A stretch of DNA of 64,000 nucleotides from Ehretia macrophylla. Its lineage: Eukaryota; Streptophyta; Magnoliopsida; Boraginales; Ehretiaceae. The translations under genes and the position numbers were made by a program. This document shows positions 1-10,897 of this stretch, piece after piece. Every line of letters starts with the position of its first letter. Position 1 is the stretch's first letter. The notes beneath the pieces were generated by a model. The model had not been told where the DNA came from. It did not search any database and was given only the letters and a program-made list of their open reading frames with translations. Where the stretch lies: positions 62,917,747 to 62,981,746 of the forward strand of contig CM075765.1 in assembly GCA_037974665.1 (NCBI GenBank), given 5' to 3'.

Positions 1-31
1 TTTCATCGAACAGATGGCGTATACCACATAC

Positions 32-438
32 CCGATATAGGACTCATAACCACGAGAAGAATAGAGGGTAACCGATTGGGGATCGAAGAATCTGAGTATA
101 TGAGCATGGAATAAGCTCTGGTAAGCAGTGAGAGGTGGGTAATCAAGACCCCAGTAAGTGAGATCATTAACGGTGCTGTTACGGTACCATTGTTTGATAG
201 GGAGATTGATTGTGATCTCCATCCAATGTCGCTGTGCCTCATAGTCGCCGTACTTTGGTGGGGTGTTGGCGCCTGAGTAGCGGTGGATAGATACGCAGAC
301 GCGGACCAAGAATGCGAAGAGGCTTATGATGATAAATGAAGAAGTTGTGCCTCTCTCCACCAGCCACCACCAGATGTTGGTGGCATCAGGGTCGTTGGTT
401 GGCTCCTTTTGCGCCTTGCTCTTCTTCTTCTTCTCCAT
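32..438 (-). CDS. ALG6: ALG6 dolichyl-P-Glc:Man9GlcNAc2-PP-dolichol alpha-1,3-glucosyltransferase, first exon (partial)
   Basis: The minus strand from the ATG at 438 reads MEKKKKSKAQKEPTNDPDAT, then a hydrophobic segment (about residues 29-45) and the ALG6/ALG8 (GT57) luminal loop with YGDYEAQRHWMEIT, followed by LTYWGLDYPPLTAYQS. In this family the Asp of the GDYEAQRHW motif is the proposed catalytic base. The enzyme adds the first glucose to the lipid-linked oligosaccharide in the ER membrane before N-glycan transfer. The frame stays open to the window edge, but residues after SYIG stop resembling the family, and a donor (GG/GTATGT) sits exactly there, so I end the exon at 32 (407 nt, phase 2) and treat 1-31 as intron. 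The rest of the gene lies left of the window. Confidence 0.9.
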
Positions 439-2887
439 TTTTTTTTTTGTTTGTTTTGGAAAGCAAATGAAGCTATTAGGAAAGTATCAATAGGGTAAAG
501 TTTTTCTTTTTTGCTGGTTTGGTTTAGTGGTATATAAATTTAGAGCTAATGGGGTAAATCTTTAAAAAATGATGGTTTTATTAGAGATTTGAATTAAAAT
601 AGTGATTTAAATTTTTAAAAATAGTAAATTTTTCTGAATAGTTTCAACTATTAGCGATACTCTAACACGTATATATGTAACAAGTTACGATTTCGAGATA
701 CGATTTTAGATCTCCTTTAAATTTTTTTTTGTGCAAATGGTGTCTATTGTTTTACTAACATTTTAAATTTATCTATTCATTTAAAATTAGTTTATTTTGT
801 CTTTATTTTTTTCTAATTATTATTTAAAAAATAATAAAAAATAAATTGACTAATTCTGAACAATAAAAATAAATTTAATTTTTTTAAAAAAATAATATAA
901 ATTAAATTTATTAATTTTGAATAATAAAGACAAATTTAAATTTTGAAAAAATAATAAGGATTGTTTATGCAATTTTTTCTTTTTCTTTTCTTGATTCAAA
1001 GAAATAGGGTAAAGTGAAAAAAAAAGTGTTTCTTCTAGAAGTGTAATAATCTGATAAAATATGAATTATACATGCAACAACAATTGTCTCGTGCAAATTA
1101 CAAAATACAAGAAAATAATCACAATTTATAAATTAGTAAATTATAAGTTATCATGTTACTATCATAATATCCTAAAAAATACATGCTACCAAATATAAGA
1201 GTTATTGAATTTCTTATTTACTACAAAATACATGGAAAAGTAATCGCATTTTATAAATTGTATGAGTTTTTAAGTTATTATGCTATTACATGATTTATTA
1301 TGAAGTTCCAATATTTTGTTACGATTTATAATAGAATTATTCTAGACACCAATATAACATGCTTTAATTTTAAATAGCCACCCAATATAGAATAAATACA
1401 TGGATTTGAAAACTAGCTTATGGTGTTAGAAAAAGAAGTAATTGTTAGTTGAATGTGTGAGAGAGGATTTATCCCTTGTCATTCTTTTGTTATGAATATT
1501 ATTTATTAAAAATGTAAACAAAATGGTAGTTACTATATATGTGGATCAGTAGGAGGTACTGTATATGGTTATATTTAGTGGAGTTTTGTCTGGGTGAATA
1601 CTACTACGTTTGTAAATATCAATTACTGTGTGGATCAGTAAATAACAATATTGACTGCTTTTGTCCAAAAAAAGAGTAAACGATTTAATATTACATGTAT
1701 TTTGTCAAAAATGTACAATATTCTTTATGTTTTAAAACGTAGATTACCTCCTATATTTTATAAAAATAACTGAATATCATGTGTCTTAAAACGTAACTGA
1801 TTAATTTATGTATTTTAAAAATATAATTAAATACCCCTATATCAAATAATTTTATATTTAAAATTATCTTTTTCTTTTATTTCCTTCTCCAATTCAAACA
1901 AAAATTCATAAAATCATTTCATTTTCTTTCCATTATTATTATTTTATAATTAAAACAAGGTACAATCCAAAACGGGGTTATGGTTCAGAACAGCTTATCT
2001 TTCTGCATCCATGTGCCCTGACACCAATTTTCATGGTCATGGTTTTTCTTTTTTTTGGATCAATACATAAATTACATTTCATCTTAAAAAATACAAAGAT
2101 AATCCAATATGCAAAACGATAAATATTACATGAAAGTAAATACATTAAACGTGAAGATAAATAAGATACCCAATTTAAAAGTAATTATTTTCTAAAGTTA
2201 CACTTTACAATTAAATATTAATTCACCATTATTCTAATGTATCGAAATCTCATTAACGAGTTTTCAACATAATCTTCTGAATATCGGAATCTCCTTGGTC
2301 GCAAACAGTAAATTTCGGATTTGTTCATCGCATTGTTGTTCATGAATTCAATGGTAACTTCTGAAAGTGTACTTTTTCCTTATTCCTATGGAGCATTATT
2401 ATAATTTCATTTTCATGCCTCCGTATAACTCCCCTAGCTGCTTAACACCAGCTAAAATGGATTATCAAATCCAAATCAAAATTGAGTAATACTTTATTTC
2501 ATCTTTCCACGCAGTCATCATTTCTTTATACGTTAAGAATTCATTCATTAAATATCAAATTTTTTCTGTATATTGTAAAAATTTCATAATTTTTCTCACT
2601 TTTACTCGGTTCAATAGCTGTTCTTCACTAATCATAAGGATAGAGGGGCTCTAAATTTCATCTTTCTTATTTCCAGAATTAGAGTTCAACCGCAACCCCG
2701 AGCCCCCCCTTCCTGAAACTATAGTTGTTGAAATAAGCTTATCTCCATGCAATGTAACCTTCCAGCAATAAACTTGAAGCATAAATACTGAAAGCTTTTT
2801 CAGCACAACTGAAATCCATGTAAAAAAACAAAATCAGATAAAACTTCTTTGCAACAAAAATACAAGTGAATGATTCAATTTTGCATA
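439..2887. other. Intergenic AT-rich region upstream of ALG6
   Basis: No gene is visible. The ALG6 5' leader and promoter should lie in the first few hundred bases (439-1000). The rest is AT-rich with short poly-A/T tracts and one repeat remnant (1851-1980). The 5-bp target site GCATA of the downstream copia element ends it at 2883-2887. Confidence 0.6.
1851..1980. repeat. MITE-like remnant related to the repeat at 10258-10701
   Basis: This segment resembles 10525-10630 closely: a TTTAAAATTATC start, a T/C-rich tract, then CAAACAAAAA, TAAAATCATTTC, a TTTCYATTATTATT run and an ATCCAAAAC-type end. The two copies lie about 8.7 kb apart and flank an unrelated copia element, so they are dispersed members of one small repeat family. 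No coding capacity. Its own ends and target duplication were not resolved. Confidence 0.45.
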
Positions 2888-3478
2888 TGTAAGAATTTTT
2901 AGTGCTTTGTGAATGGAAATTATTAATTAAAGATTAGTGGAACAACTTTGTGTAACATGCTTGCTAAGTTTTGTGTGCAAAGATTCCTTGCCTGCTATAA
3001 AGTCCGTGTACACTTGCATGCTTGCTAGAATAATTGTGCATTTATTTATATATATATTGGTGGGTAATGATGACTCCCACTATAAAGTTTGCCTATATAT
3101 TTGTGTGTGTTTTGCTGGTATTATGGAGGAAAAAGAACAGAGAGAACAAGAACGAAAATTAATTTCATTTTATCATTGTGTTCAATAGAGAGAGTTTGTC
3201 ATATTCAGTTCAATAGTTTCGTAGTTTGGTGTGCTCCTACTACGAAGAAAATATCGTTGTATCCTGGGAGACTTACGTTAATCAACCGAAAGCACCGTAG
3301 CGGGACGTTAAAGTCTTAAGGACATCGAGTCTAACTCGAGCCTCGATATCATCTATATTTGGTTTATTTCTACATTCTTAAATTTTAATATTGTTAATTT
3401 TATATTCTGTTATTTTAATCTTTATTGCACATCTTGTATTTATATTTACAACACTTCTCTCATTTTAATTGTCCAACA
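2888..3478 (+). repeat. 5' LTR of the copia element at 2888-9688
   Basis: A 591-bp direct repeat of 9097-9688, beginning TG and ending CA, preceded by GCATA. It contains a (TA)n patch and TATA-like sequence near 3045-3095, plausible for an LTR promoter. Small open frames inside it are not genes. Confidence 0.93.
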
Positions 3479-4412
3479 ATCTTAAGACTTTAATTTTGGT
3501 ATAATTCCTTTAATATGATTCTGTGAAATATAACAAACTGAAAAATAAATTACATTTCCATATACCTCTTAATTTTCTGATGTTAATAGTGAAATTTTCA
3601 TCAAATTTGGACTTAAAATGAGAAATATATGAATTTTTTAAGGACCTAATCTTGAACTGTTCAATACTAATTGCACGTTTCTTTGTTATCGTTTTCTTGC
3701 TATTACTACATTCGCATACGCTTTGCTGAAAGAGGAATCTTGCATTATAATATATATATATATTATATTAACATGCCGTGACTTTATATATTATAATATA
3801 TATTATTTGTATATTAACTAATATATATTATTATATTAATTGTATATTATATTAAGTTATTGCTGAAAGACAACTTTGCATTATAATATATATATATATA
3901 TATATATTATATTAGTTGCAGTAGCTTTATATTATTTTAGTGATATATTATATTAGTCATTGGAGCTTTTGATGCAGTAGCATTATAAGAAATTGTCTAT
4001 TTGAGAAGCAAAATTTTAATTGTTTTTGCTGTTACATAGGTTTGATCCCAGGACCTCAAGGTTACTAATGAGAAGAGTCTACCACCGAACCAAATGTTAC
4101 TTCTTGGTTCTTAAGTGACAAAATAATTTATTAGTACACTGTTCTCTAACTGATTCGAGAAAAGCTAATTTGAGTAACTGTTTTACTTATTTTGTTTGGA
4201 TTATTTACTTGACTGTCTAATATAAATATATATATACATATAGTAGACTGTGTGATTTTAATATTTCTTTTATTTTTGTATTAGAAGTATTATTTCCTTA
4301 ATTGTTGATTTAAAATTAATTTTAGTATTAAGTTATTTTGCGACTAACTTGATTTTTGTGTAGTGCAGCGTGTATAAACAAGTATTTGGACTTAAAACAA
4401 ATAATATTAATC
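3479..4412 (+). other. Untranslated leader of the copia element, with (TA)n tracts
   Basis: This 0.9-kb stretch between the 5' LTR and gag has no convincing coding sequence. It carries several (TA)n blocks (about 3750-3780, 3885-3910) inside near-duplicate segments built on the theme TTGCATTATAATATATATAT (3742 and 3877), and a tRNA-like patch at 4038-4100. Confidence 0.6.
4038..4100 (-). mobile_element. Possible tRNA-derived SINE fragment inside the copia leader
   Basis: On the minus strand a box-A-like GGTTCGGTGGTAGA (4091-4078) is followed about 30 nt later by a box-B-like GGGATCAAACC (4049-4039), with the spacing of a tRNA promoter. No complete tRNA cloverleaf is evident and no target duplication was found. 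It could be a SINE remnant carried by the retroelement or chance similarity. Confidence 0.35.
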
Positions 4413-7400
4413 ATGAATACCGAAACTGGAAATTTGAATTATGGACAATCATTTGGACCTAACAACCCAAACGTGCCCTTGACTGGAAGTGGATCAACCG
4501 GTGAATCTACAGGACATGAGAATGTACCTTTGGCTAGGCCATCGGTGACTGTTGCTTCGGCTATACCATTTGTGGCGTCAACTCCTGTTGGACATGGCGA
4601 GAGGCCAGAAAAGTTCAACGGGAGGGATTTTAAGAGGTGGCAACATAAAATGTTGTTCTATTTGACCACCTTGAATCTTGCTCGATTTTTGAAAGAGGAT
4701 GCACCACAGTTGGGTGACGATCCTGATATGCAGACTGTTGCTGCTGTTGATGCTTGGAAGCATGCAGACTTCCTTTGCAAAAACTATATTCTCAACAGGT
4801 TGGACAATGCATTGTATAACGTCTACAGCCCAATGACAACTGCTAAGGCACTGTGGGAATCTTTAGAGAAGAAGTATAAAATGGAGGATGCGGGCACAAA
4901 GAAATTCGTTGTGGCCAGATTCTTTGACTTCAAAATGGTAGATTCCAAGCCTCTGATGCCGGAAGTAGATGAGTATCAGGTACTTATTCATGAGTGTCAT
5001 GCAGAAGGTATAAATATGGGAGAACGTTTTGAATCTGGTGCACTTATTGAGAAGTTGCCTCCCAACTGGAAAGACTTCAAGAGTTATTTAAGGCATAAGC
5101 GAAAGGAGATGACTCTTGAAGATCTAGTTCTGAGATTGAGGATTGAAGCAGACAACCGCAAATCTGAAAAAAGAGTTGGTTTTCCGCCTTTGGAATCAAA
5201 AGTTAATGTGGTTGAGCATGGTCCGAGCAACAAAAAGAGAAAATTCTCCAACCAAAGTCAAAAAGGGGGAGAACATAAGAAGCAGCAGTTCGGTGGGAAT
5301 TGCTTTGTCTGTGATAAGCCGGGACACAAGGCAAAAGACTGTAGGCACCGCAAGAACCAGGGCAATCTGAAGAAGAGGAAAGCTCAGGCAAATGCTGTGG
5401 AAGACCTGGGCAATGATCTCTCTGACATTAATCTGTCAGCTGTCGTGTCAGAAGTCAATCTGGTGGGGAATCCAAAGCAATGGTGGGTGGACACTGGGGC
5501 CACTAAGCATGTTTGCTATAATAGGAGAATGTTCACTACCTATCAAAATGTTTCTGAAACCCTTTACATGGGTAACTCCGCTACTTTGAAGGTGGAAGGA
5601 ACTGGAAATGTAATCTTGAAGTTTACCTCTTGAAAGGAGCTGACACTCAACAATGTGCTGCATGTCCCAGACATCCGAAAGAATTTGGTTTCTGGATCCT
5701 TGTTGAGTAAGAACGGATTCAAATTGGTGTTTGAGTCTGGTCAATTTGTGTTAACCAAATTTGGAATGTTTGTAGGCAAAGGCTATGAGTGTGATGACTT
5801 ATTTAAGCTCAATGTAATGACTATTGCCCCAACTGTTGTAAAGGCTAATGAGCCTACTAAATTTGGTATGAATAAGAATAAGTCTGTTGCTTATGTCTTG
5901 GATTCTCCTAATTTATGGCATGATAGATTAGGACATGTGAATTTTGATTCTGTGCGAAAATTAATCAATTTAGGTCTAATACCTAAAGCTGATTGGAACA
6001 TAAATAAAAAATGTGAAGTATGCGTAGAATCAAAATTAACGAGAACTTCCTTTAAATCAGTAGAAAGGAGTTCAGAACCTCTAGATTTAATTCACAGTGA
6101 TATTTGTGATTTAAAATTTGTACAAACTAGAGGTGGAAAAAAGTATTTTATTACTTTTATTGATAATTGCACAAGATATTGTTATGTTTATCTACTCAGA
6201 GGCAAAGATGAGGCTCTGGAAGTATTTAAACTATACAAAAATGAGGTAGAAAATCAACTCGGCAAAAAGATTAAGATGTTGAGAAGCGATAGAGGAGGAG
6301 AATATGTATATCCCTTTGAGGAATACTGTGCTGAACATGGAATTTTTCATCAAACGACGGCTCCTTACTCTCCTCAACAGAATGGTATTGCTGAACGCAA
6401 AAACCGAACTCTTAAAGAGATGATGAATGCTTTGTTGATTAATTCGGGTTTACCTCAGAACTTGTGGGGGGAGACAGTGTTACCTGCGAACCATATTCTT
6501 AATCAGGTACCCCACAAGAAATTAAGCAAGACCCGTTATGAGTTGTGGAAAGTTCGACCACCTTCCTCCAATTACTTAAGAGTGTGGGGGTGTCTAGCTA
6601 AGGTAGGAGTTCCAGCTTCTAAAATGGTCAAAATATGACCAAAGACTGTGGATTGTATCTTCATTGGATATGCACACAACAGTGCTGCATACAGGTTTCT
6701 TGTGTATAAGTCAGAAATAACTGATATACATGTGAATACAGTTATTGAATCAAGGAATGCAGAATTTTTCGAAGAAAAATTTCCTTGTAAAAATACGCAA
6801 GAATTAAGTTATACGAAAAGAACATATGATGAGAGTCAAAAATTAGATATAGAGGATGAGGCTATATCTAAAGATATTGAAGATAAACCAAGACGTAGCA
6901 AGAGGGCTAGAACATCTAAGTCTTTCGGTCCATATGTTCTAACGTATTTGTTAAAAAATGAGTCTCGCATTTTTATGAAGCAATGTCTACTCCTGAAGCT
7001 CCTTTATGGAGAGAGACAGTAAACAGTGAAATTGAATCCATTATTCAAAATCATACATGGGAACTAGTGGACCTTCTTCCTGAAAATAAACCTTTAGGGT
7101 GTAAATGGATTTTTAAGAGGAAGTTGAAGGCTGATGGATCAATAGAAAAATACAAGGCCAGGCTTGTCATTAAGGGATATAGAGAAAAAGAAGGTCTTGA
7201 TTATTTTGATATAAATTCACCAGTCACGAGAATAACATCCATACGGATGTTGATAGCTATCGCAGCTATCAATAATCTTGAGATACATCAAATGGATGTA
7301 AAAACAGCATTCTTAAATGGAGATCTAGATAAAGAGATCTACATGGAACAACCTGAAGGGTTTGTAGTTCCTGAGAAAGGGAATAAGGTTTGTAAGCTTG

Positions 7401-8512
7401 TAAAATCCCTTTACGGACTAAAACAGGCGCCTAAACAATGGCATCAGAAATTTGATAAAGTCATGTTGTCAAATGGCTTTAGGATTAATGAATGTGACAA
7501 GTGTGTCTATGTAAAAGGCACGGGTCAAGAATATGTCATTGTTTGTCTCTATGTAGACGATATGCTTATTATCGGGAGTAATGATAGTGTCATTAAGTCT
7601 ACCAAGAAGATGTTATCCAGTAACTTTGATATGAAGGATATGGGTATGGCAGATGTGATTCTGGGTATTAAAATTACCAGAACATCTGACGGACTAATCT
7701 TGTCACAGTCCCATTATATAGAGAAAGTACTGGACAAGTTTAATAAAAATGATGCTAGTCTCGCGAAGACACCTATAGATGCAAATGTACATCTTACCAA
7801 AAATATTGGTGAAAGAATATCTCAATTAGAGTCTTCAAGGATTATTGGTAGTTTGATGTACATTATGAATTGCACGAGGCCCGATATAGCATTAACTGTG
7901 AGCAAATTGAGCAGGTATACGGGCAATCCAGGGAAAGACCATTGGGTAGCTATAATAAGAGTTCTAAGGTATCTGAGATACACATTGAACTTTGGGCTGC
8001 ATTATACCCGATATCCAGCTGTAGTAGAGGGATCCAGTGATGCCAACTGGATATCGGATACTAATGACTCCAAATCCATGAGTGGATACATTTTCACTTT
8101 GGGAGGGGCAGCCGTGTCTTGTAAATCCACTAAGCAAACATGTATAGCCAGATCCACGATGGAATCTGAGTTTATAGCTTTGGATAAAGCTGCAGAGGAA
8201 GCCGAATGGCTTCGACAGTTCTTAGAGGACATTCCAAACTGGCCCAAACCTGTGCCAGCTATCTGCATACACTGCGATAGTCAATCTGCTATTGGAAGGG
8301 CACAGAGTAGCATGTACAACGGTAAGTCTAGACATATACGTCGTAGACATAATACCGTCAAACAATTGCTCTCTAATGGGGTTATCTCAATTGACTACGT
8401 AAAGTCAAAAGATAACATTGCGGATCCACTTACTAAAGGTTTGAACAGAGAGCAAGTTTACAAATCGTCGAGGGGAATGGGTCTAAAGCCTATGACTAAA
8501 GAGTCATCATAG
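4413..8512 (+). pseudogene. gag-pol coding region of the copia element (fossil)
   Basis: Domains in order: a copia-type Gag core (about 4.6-5.1 kb); a CX2CX4HX4C zinc knuckle (CFVCDKPGHKAKDC, near 5.3 kb); an aspartic protease active site (WWVDTGA, near 5.5 kb); the GAG-pre-integrase segment with LWHDRLGHVN (near 5.9 kb); the integrase core with DRGGEY and SPQQNGIAERKN (6.1-6.6 kb); reverse transcriptase with [12 protein letters not shown] and YVDDMLI (7.0-7.8 kb); RNase H with [14 protein letters not shown] and the tail [12 protein letters not shown] (8.0-8.5 kb). Copia elements normally encode this as one polyprotein. Here the frame is interrupted about three times, so it is a recent fossil. 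Confidence 0.93.
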
Positions 8513-9096
8513 TGGGAAATCATACCTACGTGACAGGAGATCCCTGGAAGTAGGTTCAAAGGGTAAAAACTGAGCTATGAATGATTCATCGAGAGCACTG
8601 TGGGGGTAATACTCACACCTATTCCTATGATGAGCAGACAGTACTGCCTGCATTTGGTTTAGGATAGGCTATGTTTTTAATGATACTTATATCTTGGAAA
8701 ATCCAAGTGGGGTATTACAGGATTATTCTTAATAAGTGGTCACCTATGTGAGTAGGGAGTGGGCCGCTCCTACGAGAATCTCTAAGGCTGAATTCTCTAG
8801 AGTACTCATGAAACTGGGAGTTGTTCAGGGCCAAAATGAACACAACCGTGAGAACTGAAGTATGGTTAAGAGGATGCTGTGTGAGTTCTATTGTCTTGGT
8901 TTACACAAAAGCTGAACAGTTCAAGACATCGCGTTCACTGGTTAGCAAGTAAATCCGATAGTTCTCACTACGGAAGGTTCAAGGCCAAAAGCTACCTATC
9001 CGAAAGCAGTATCAATCTTTCAAACTCTCTCTAGTGTCTATTTTTTTTTTTTTTTTGCTTCATTATGTATTGTTAATTTCCATTCATGTGGGGGAT

Positions 9097-9688
9097 TATA
9101 AGAATTTTTAGTGCTTTGTGAATGAAAATTATTAATTAAAGATTAGTGGAACAACTTTGTGTAACATGCTTGCTAAGTTTTGTGTGCAAAGATTGTTTGC
9201 CTGCTATAAAGTCCGTGTACACTTTGCATGCTTACTAGAATAATTGTGCATTTATTTATATATATATTGGTGGGGAATGATGACTCCCACTATAAAGTTT
9301 GCCTATATATTTGTGTGTGTTTTGCTGGTATTGTGGAGGAAAAAGAACAGAGAGAACAAGAACGAAAATTAATTTCATTTTATCATTGTGTTCAATAGAG
9401 AGAGTTTGTCATATTCAGTTCAATAGTTTTGTAGTTTGGTGTGCTCCTACTACGAAGAAAATATCGTTGTATCCTGGGAGACTTACGTTAATCAACCGAA
9501 AGCACCGTAGCGGGACGTTAAAGTCTTAAGGACATCGAGTCTAACTCGAGCCTCGATATCATCTATATTTGGTTTATTTCTACATTCTTAAATTTTAATA
9601 TTGTTAATTTTATATTCTGTTATTTTAGTCTTTATTACACATCTTGTATTTATATTTACAACACTTCTCTCATTTTAATTGTCCAACA
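9097..9688 (+). repeat. 3' LTR of the copia element at 2888-9688
   Basis: A 592-bp near-identical partner of 2888-3478, directly preceded by a polypurine tract and followed by the target duplication GCATA (9689-9693). Confidence 0.93.
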
Positions 9689-9693
9689 GCATA

Positions 9694-10257
9694 AGTGGAT
9701 GCTGGGCCCTTCTCTCTTGCAACAAAATAAATCTCAGAAGAAGAAAAGCCTTTATACTGCCATTTGGCCTCAATACTTGTTACGGTTTTGTCTGGGCAGA
9801 TGCCATTGCAGGCCAAATAAATAAGCTTTCTAAGGTCCAGTTTTGTTTAATGACAATGTGACTGCAAGATCTTCGCTTTTGTGGAAAACACCGTAGAAGG
9901 CGTCCAGTCAATTCCCTTTTTCAAGAATGTATTTTGCCAAATTATCATGCACTGGCTAAAAAGAAGATACATGAATTAGCCGCCATATGCAAAACTACCA
10001 TCTGATCCACACCCCCAAAAAAAAAGTAATAAAATAAATTTTTTTACGAGAGGCGAGAAGTCCGGGTAGGCATGCAGGCACGCGGGGATTGGAAGCACCT
10101 AGGAGAAAACATAGAAATTGGTTAACTGGTTAAGAGAATAATAAGAGAGATTATTTTTTTATTTTTTTAGTTGTTATGTTTTAAATGGTAGTGTTTGGAC
10201 TTAGTGCACTCTCTTAACAAAATGTAACGCAATTTATAAACTGCGACAGAGACTTTC
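9694..10257. other. Intergenic, no gene seen
   Basis: Sequence between the copia element and the repeat upstream of RAD23. Short open frames here have no recognisable features. Confidence 0.5.
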
Positions 10258-10701
10258 AGCTTGTTTGGATTCACAATTTTAAAGGAAAAAAAAAAAAAAG
10301 ATGGGAAGGAAATAAAGAATTCCTCTCCTTGTTTAGATTGTAATTTAAAACTAATTAAACGCAATGGAGTGATTCCAAAATCTTTTTATTTCCTTTAATT
10401 GAATAAATTTTACAATTCTTTTAATTTGAGGTGTTTGAAAGAGAAAAAAAAGATTTGAACATAATTTTTTTTCTTTTATCACTACATATCGCATGATCAT
10501 AAAAAAAAAAAAATATTTAAATAATTTTACATTTAAAATTATCATTTTCCTTTCCTTTCCTTTTTCAATACAAACAAAAAATGATAAAATCATTTCTTTT
10601 CCTTTCTATTATTATTTTTTTGCAATCCGTAATTCATTTCCTTTATTTTTTTCCTCCACTCTACTTTCCTTTCCATTCCTTTGTGCAATCCAAACACTAT
10701 G
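10258..10701. mobile_element. MITE-like inverted-repeat element upstream of RAD23
   Basis: The left end CTTGTTTGGATTCACAATTT and the right end (read as the reverse complement) AGTGTTTGGATTGCACAAAG are imperfect inverted repeats, with AAAGGAAA-type purine runs inside the left and TTTCCTTTCC runs inside the right. An internal CTTGTTTAGATTGTAATTT (about 10329) looks like a second copy of the left terminus, suggesting a nested or duplicated insertion. No transposase and no clear target duplication. A related fragment lies at 1851-1980. The right end is about 200 bp from the RAD23 start codon, so it may contribute to the promoter. Confidence 0.5.
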
Positions 10702-10799
10702 TTTAGCGTCTGTTTTTTACAGTCTGACCTGTACTCTCTAAAAATTTCTTCTTTTTTTTTTTCCCATCTCTATACACTTATCTGCTTTTGTATATCGCC

Positions 10800-10829
10800 T
10801 GCGGCGGCGGCGGCGGCGGCGACGGCGAC
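10800..10829 (+). repeat. GCG trinucleotide repeat in the RAD23 5' leader
   Basis: About seven GCG units followed by GAC-GGC-GAC-type variants, 70-100 nt before the RAD23 start codon. It lies upstream of the conserved N terminus [10 protein letters not shown] and probably forms part of the 5' untranslated region. Confidence 0.6.
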
Positions 10830-10897
10830 GAAGGCCGGAGATCGGATACGCCGTGATCCGGAAACTGTACGGACGCAATAAATCTATAGTTTTGAAG

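Larger units (their letters stand above)
2888..9688 (+). mobile_element. Ty1/copia LTR retrotransposon (tentatively Tork/TNT1-like), full-length but inactive
   Basis: The element is 6.8 kb, flanked by the 5-bp target duplication GCATA (2883-2887 and 9689-9693). Parts in order: 5' LTR 2888-3478; long AT-rich leader 3479-4412; gag; protease; integrase; reverse transcriptase; RNase H; 3' untranslated part 8513-9087; polypurine tract GTGGGGGAT at 9088-9096 abutting the 3' LTR 9097-9688. Integrase before RT defines copia. The primer-binding site is unclear; TGGTATA at 3497 is only a weak match to the usual tRNA-Met site. The LTRs differ at about 10 positions by eye (about 1.7%), suggesting insertion roughly 0.6-1.2 million years ago under commonly used plant rates. 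Structurally complete, coding part broken at about three places. Confidence 0.95.

Noticed and set aside
3-242. 79-codon minus-strand open frame at the left edge
   Set aside because: It is out of frame with the ALG6 exon that covers the same bases and has clear family similarity.
2937-3319. Small open frames in the first copia LTR, repeated at 9299-9529
   Set aside because: They occur in both LTRs as part of the duplicated sequence and show no protein features.
3497-3508. tRNA-Met primer-binding site of the first copia element
   Set aside because: Only about seven bases match, and it sits 18 nt from the LTR end, so it was not annotated as a site.
9679-9861. 60-codon frame after the copia element
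   Set aside because: It starts inside the LTR, crosses the insertion boundary and has no recognisable domain.
10493-10741. 82-codon plus-strand frame, Phe/Leu/Ile-rich
   Set aside because: It is a by-product of T-rich MITE sequence upstream of RAD23, not a membrane protein gene.
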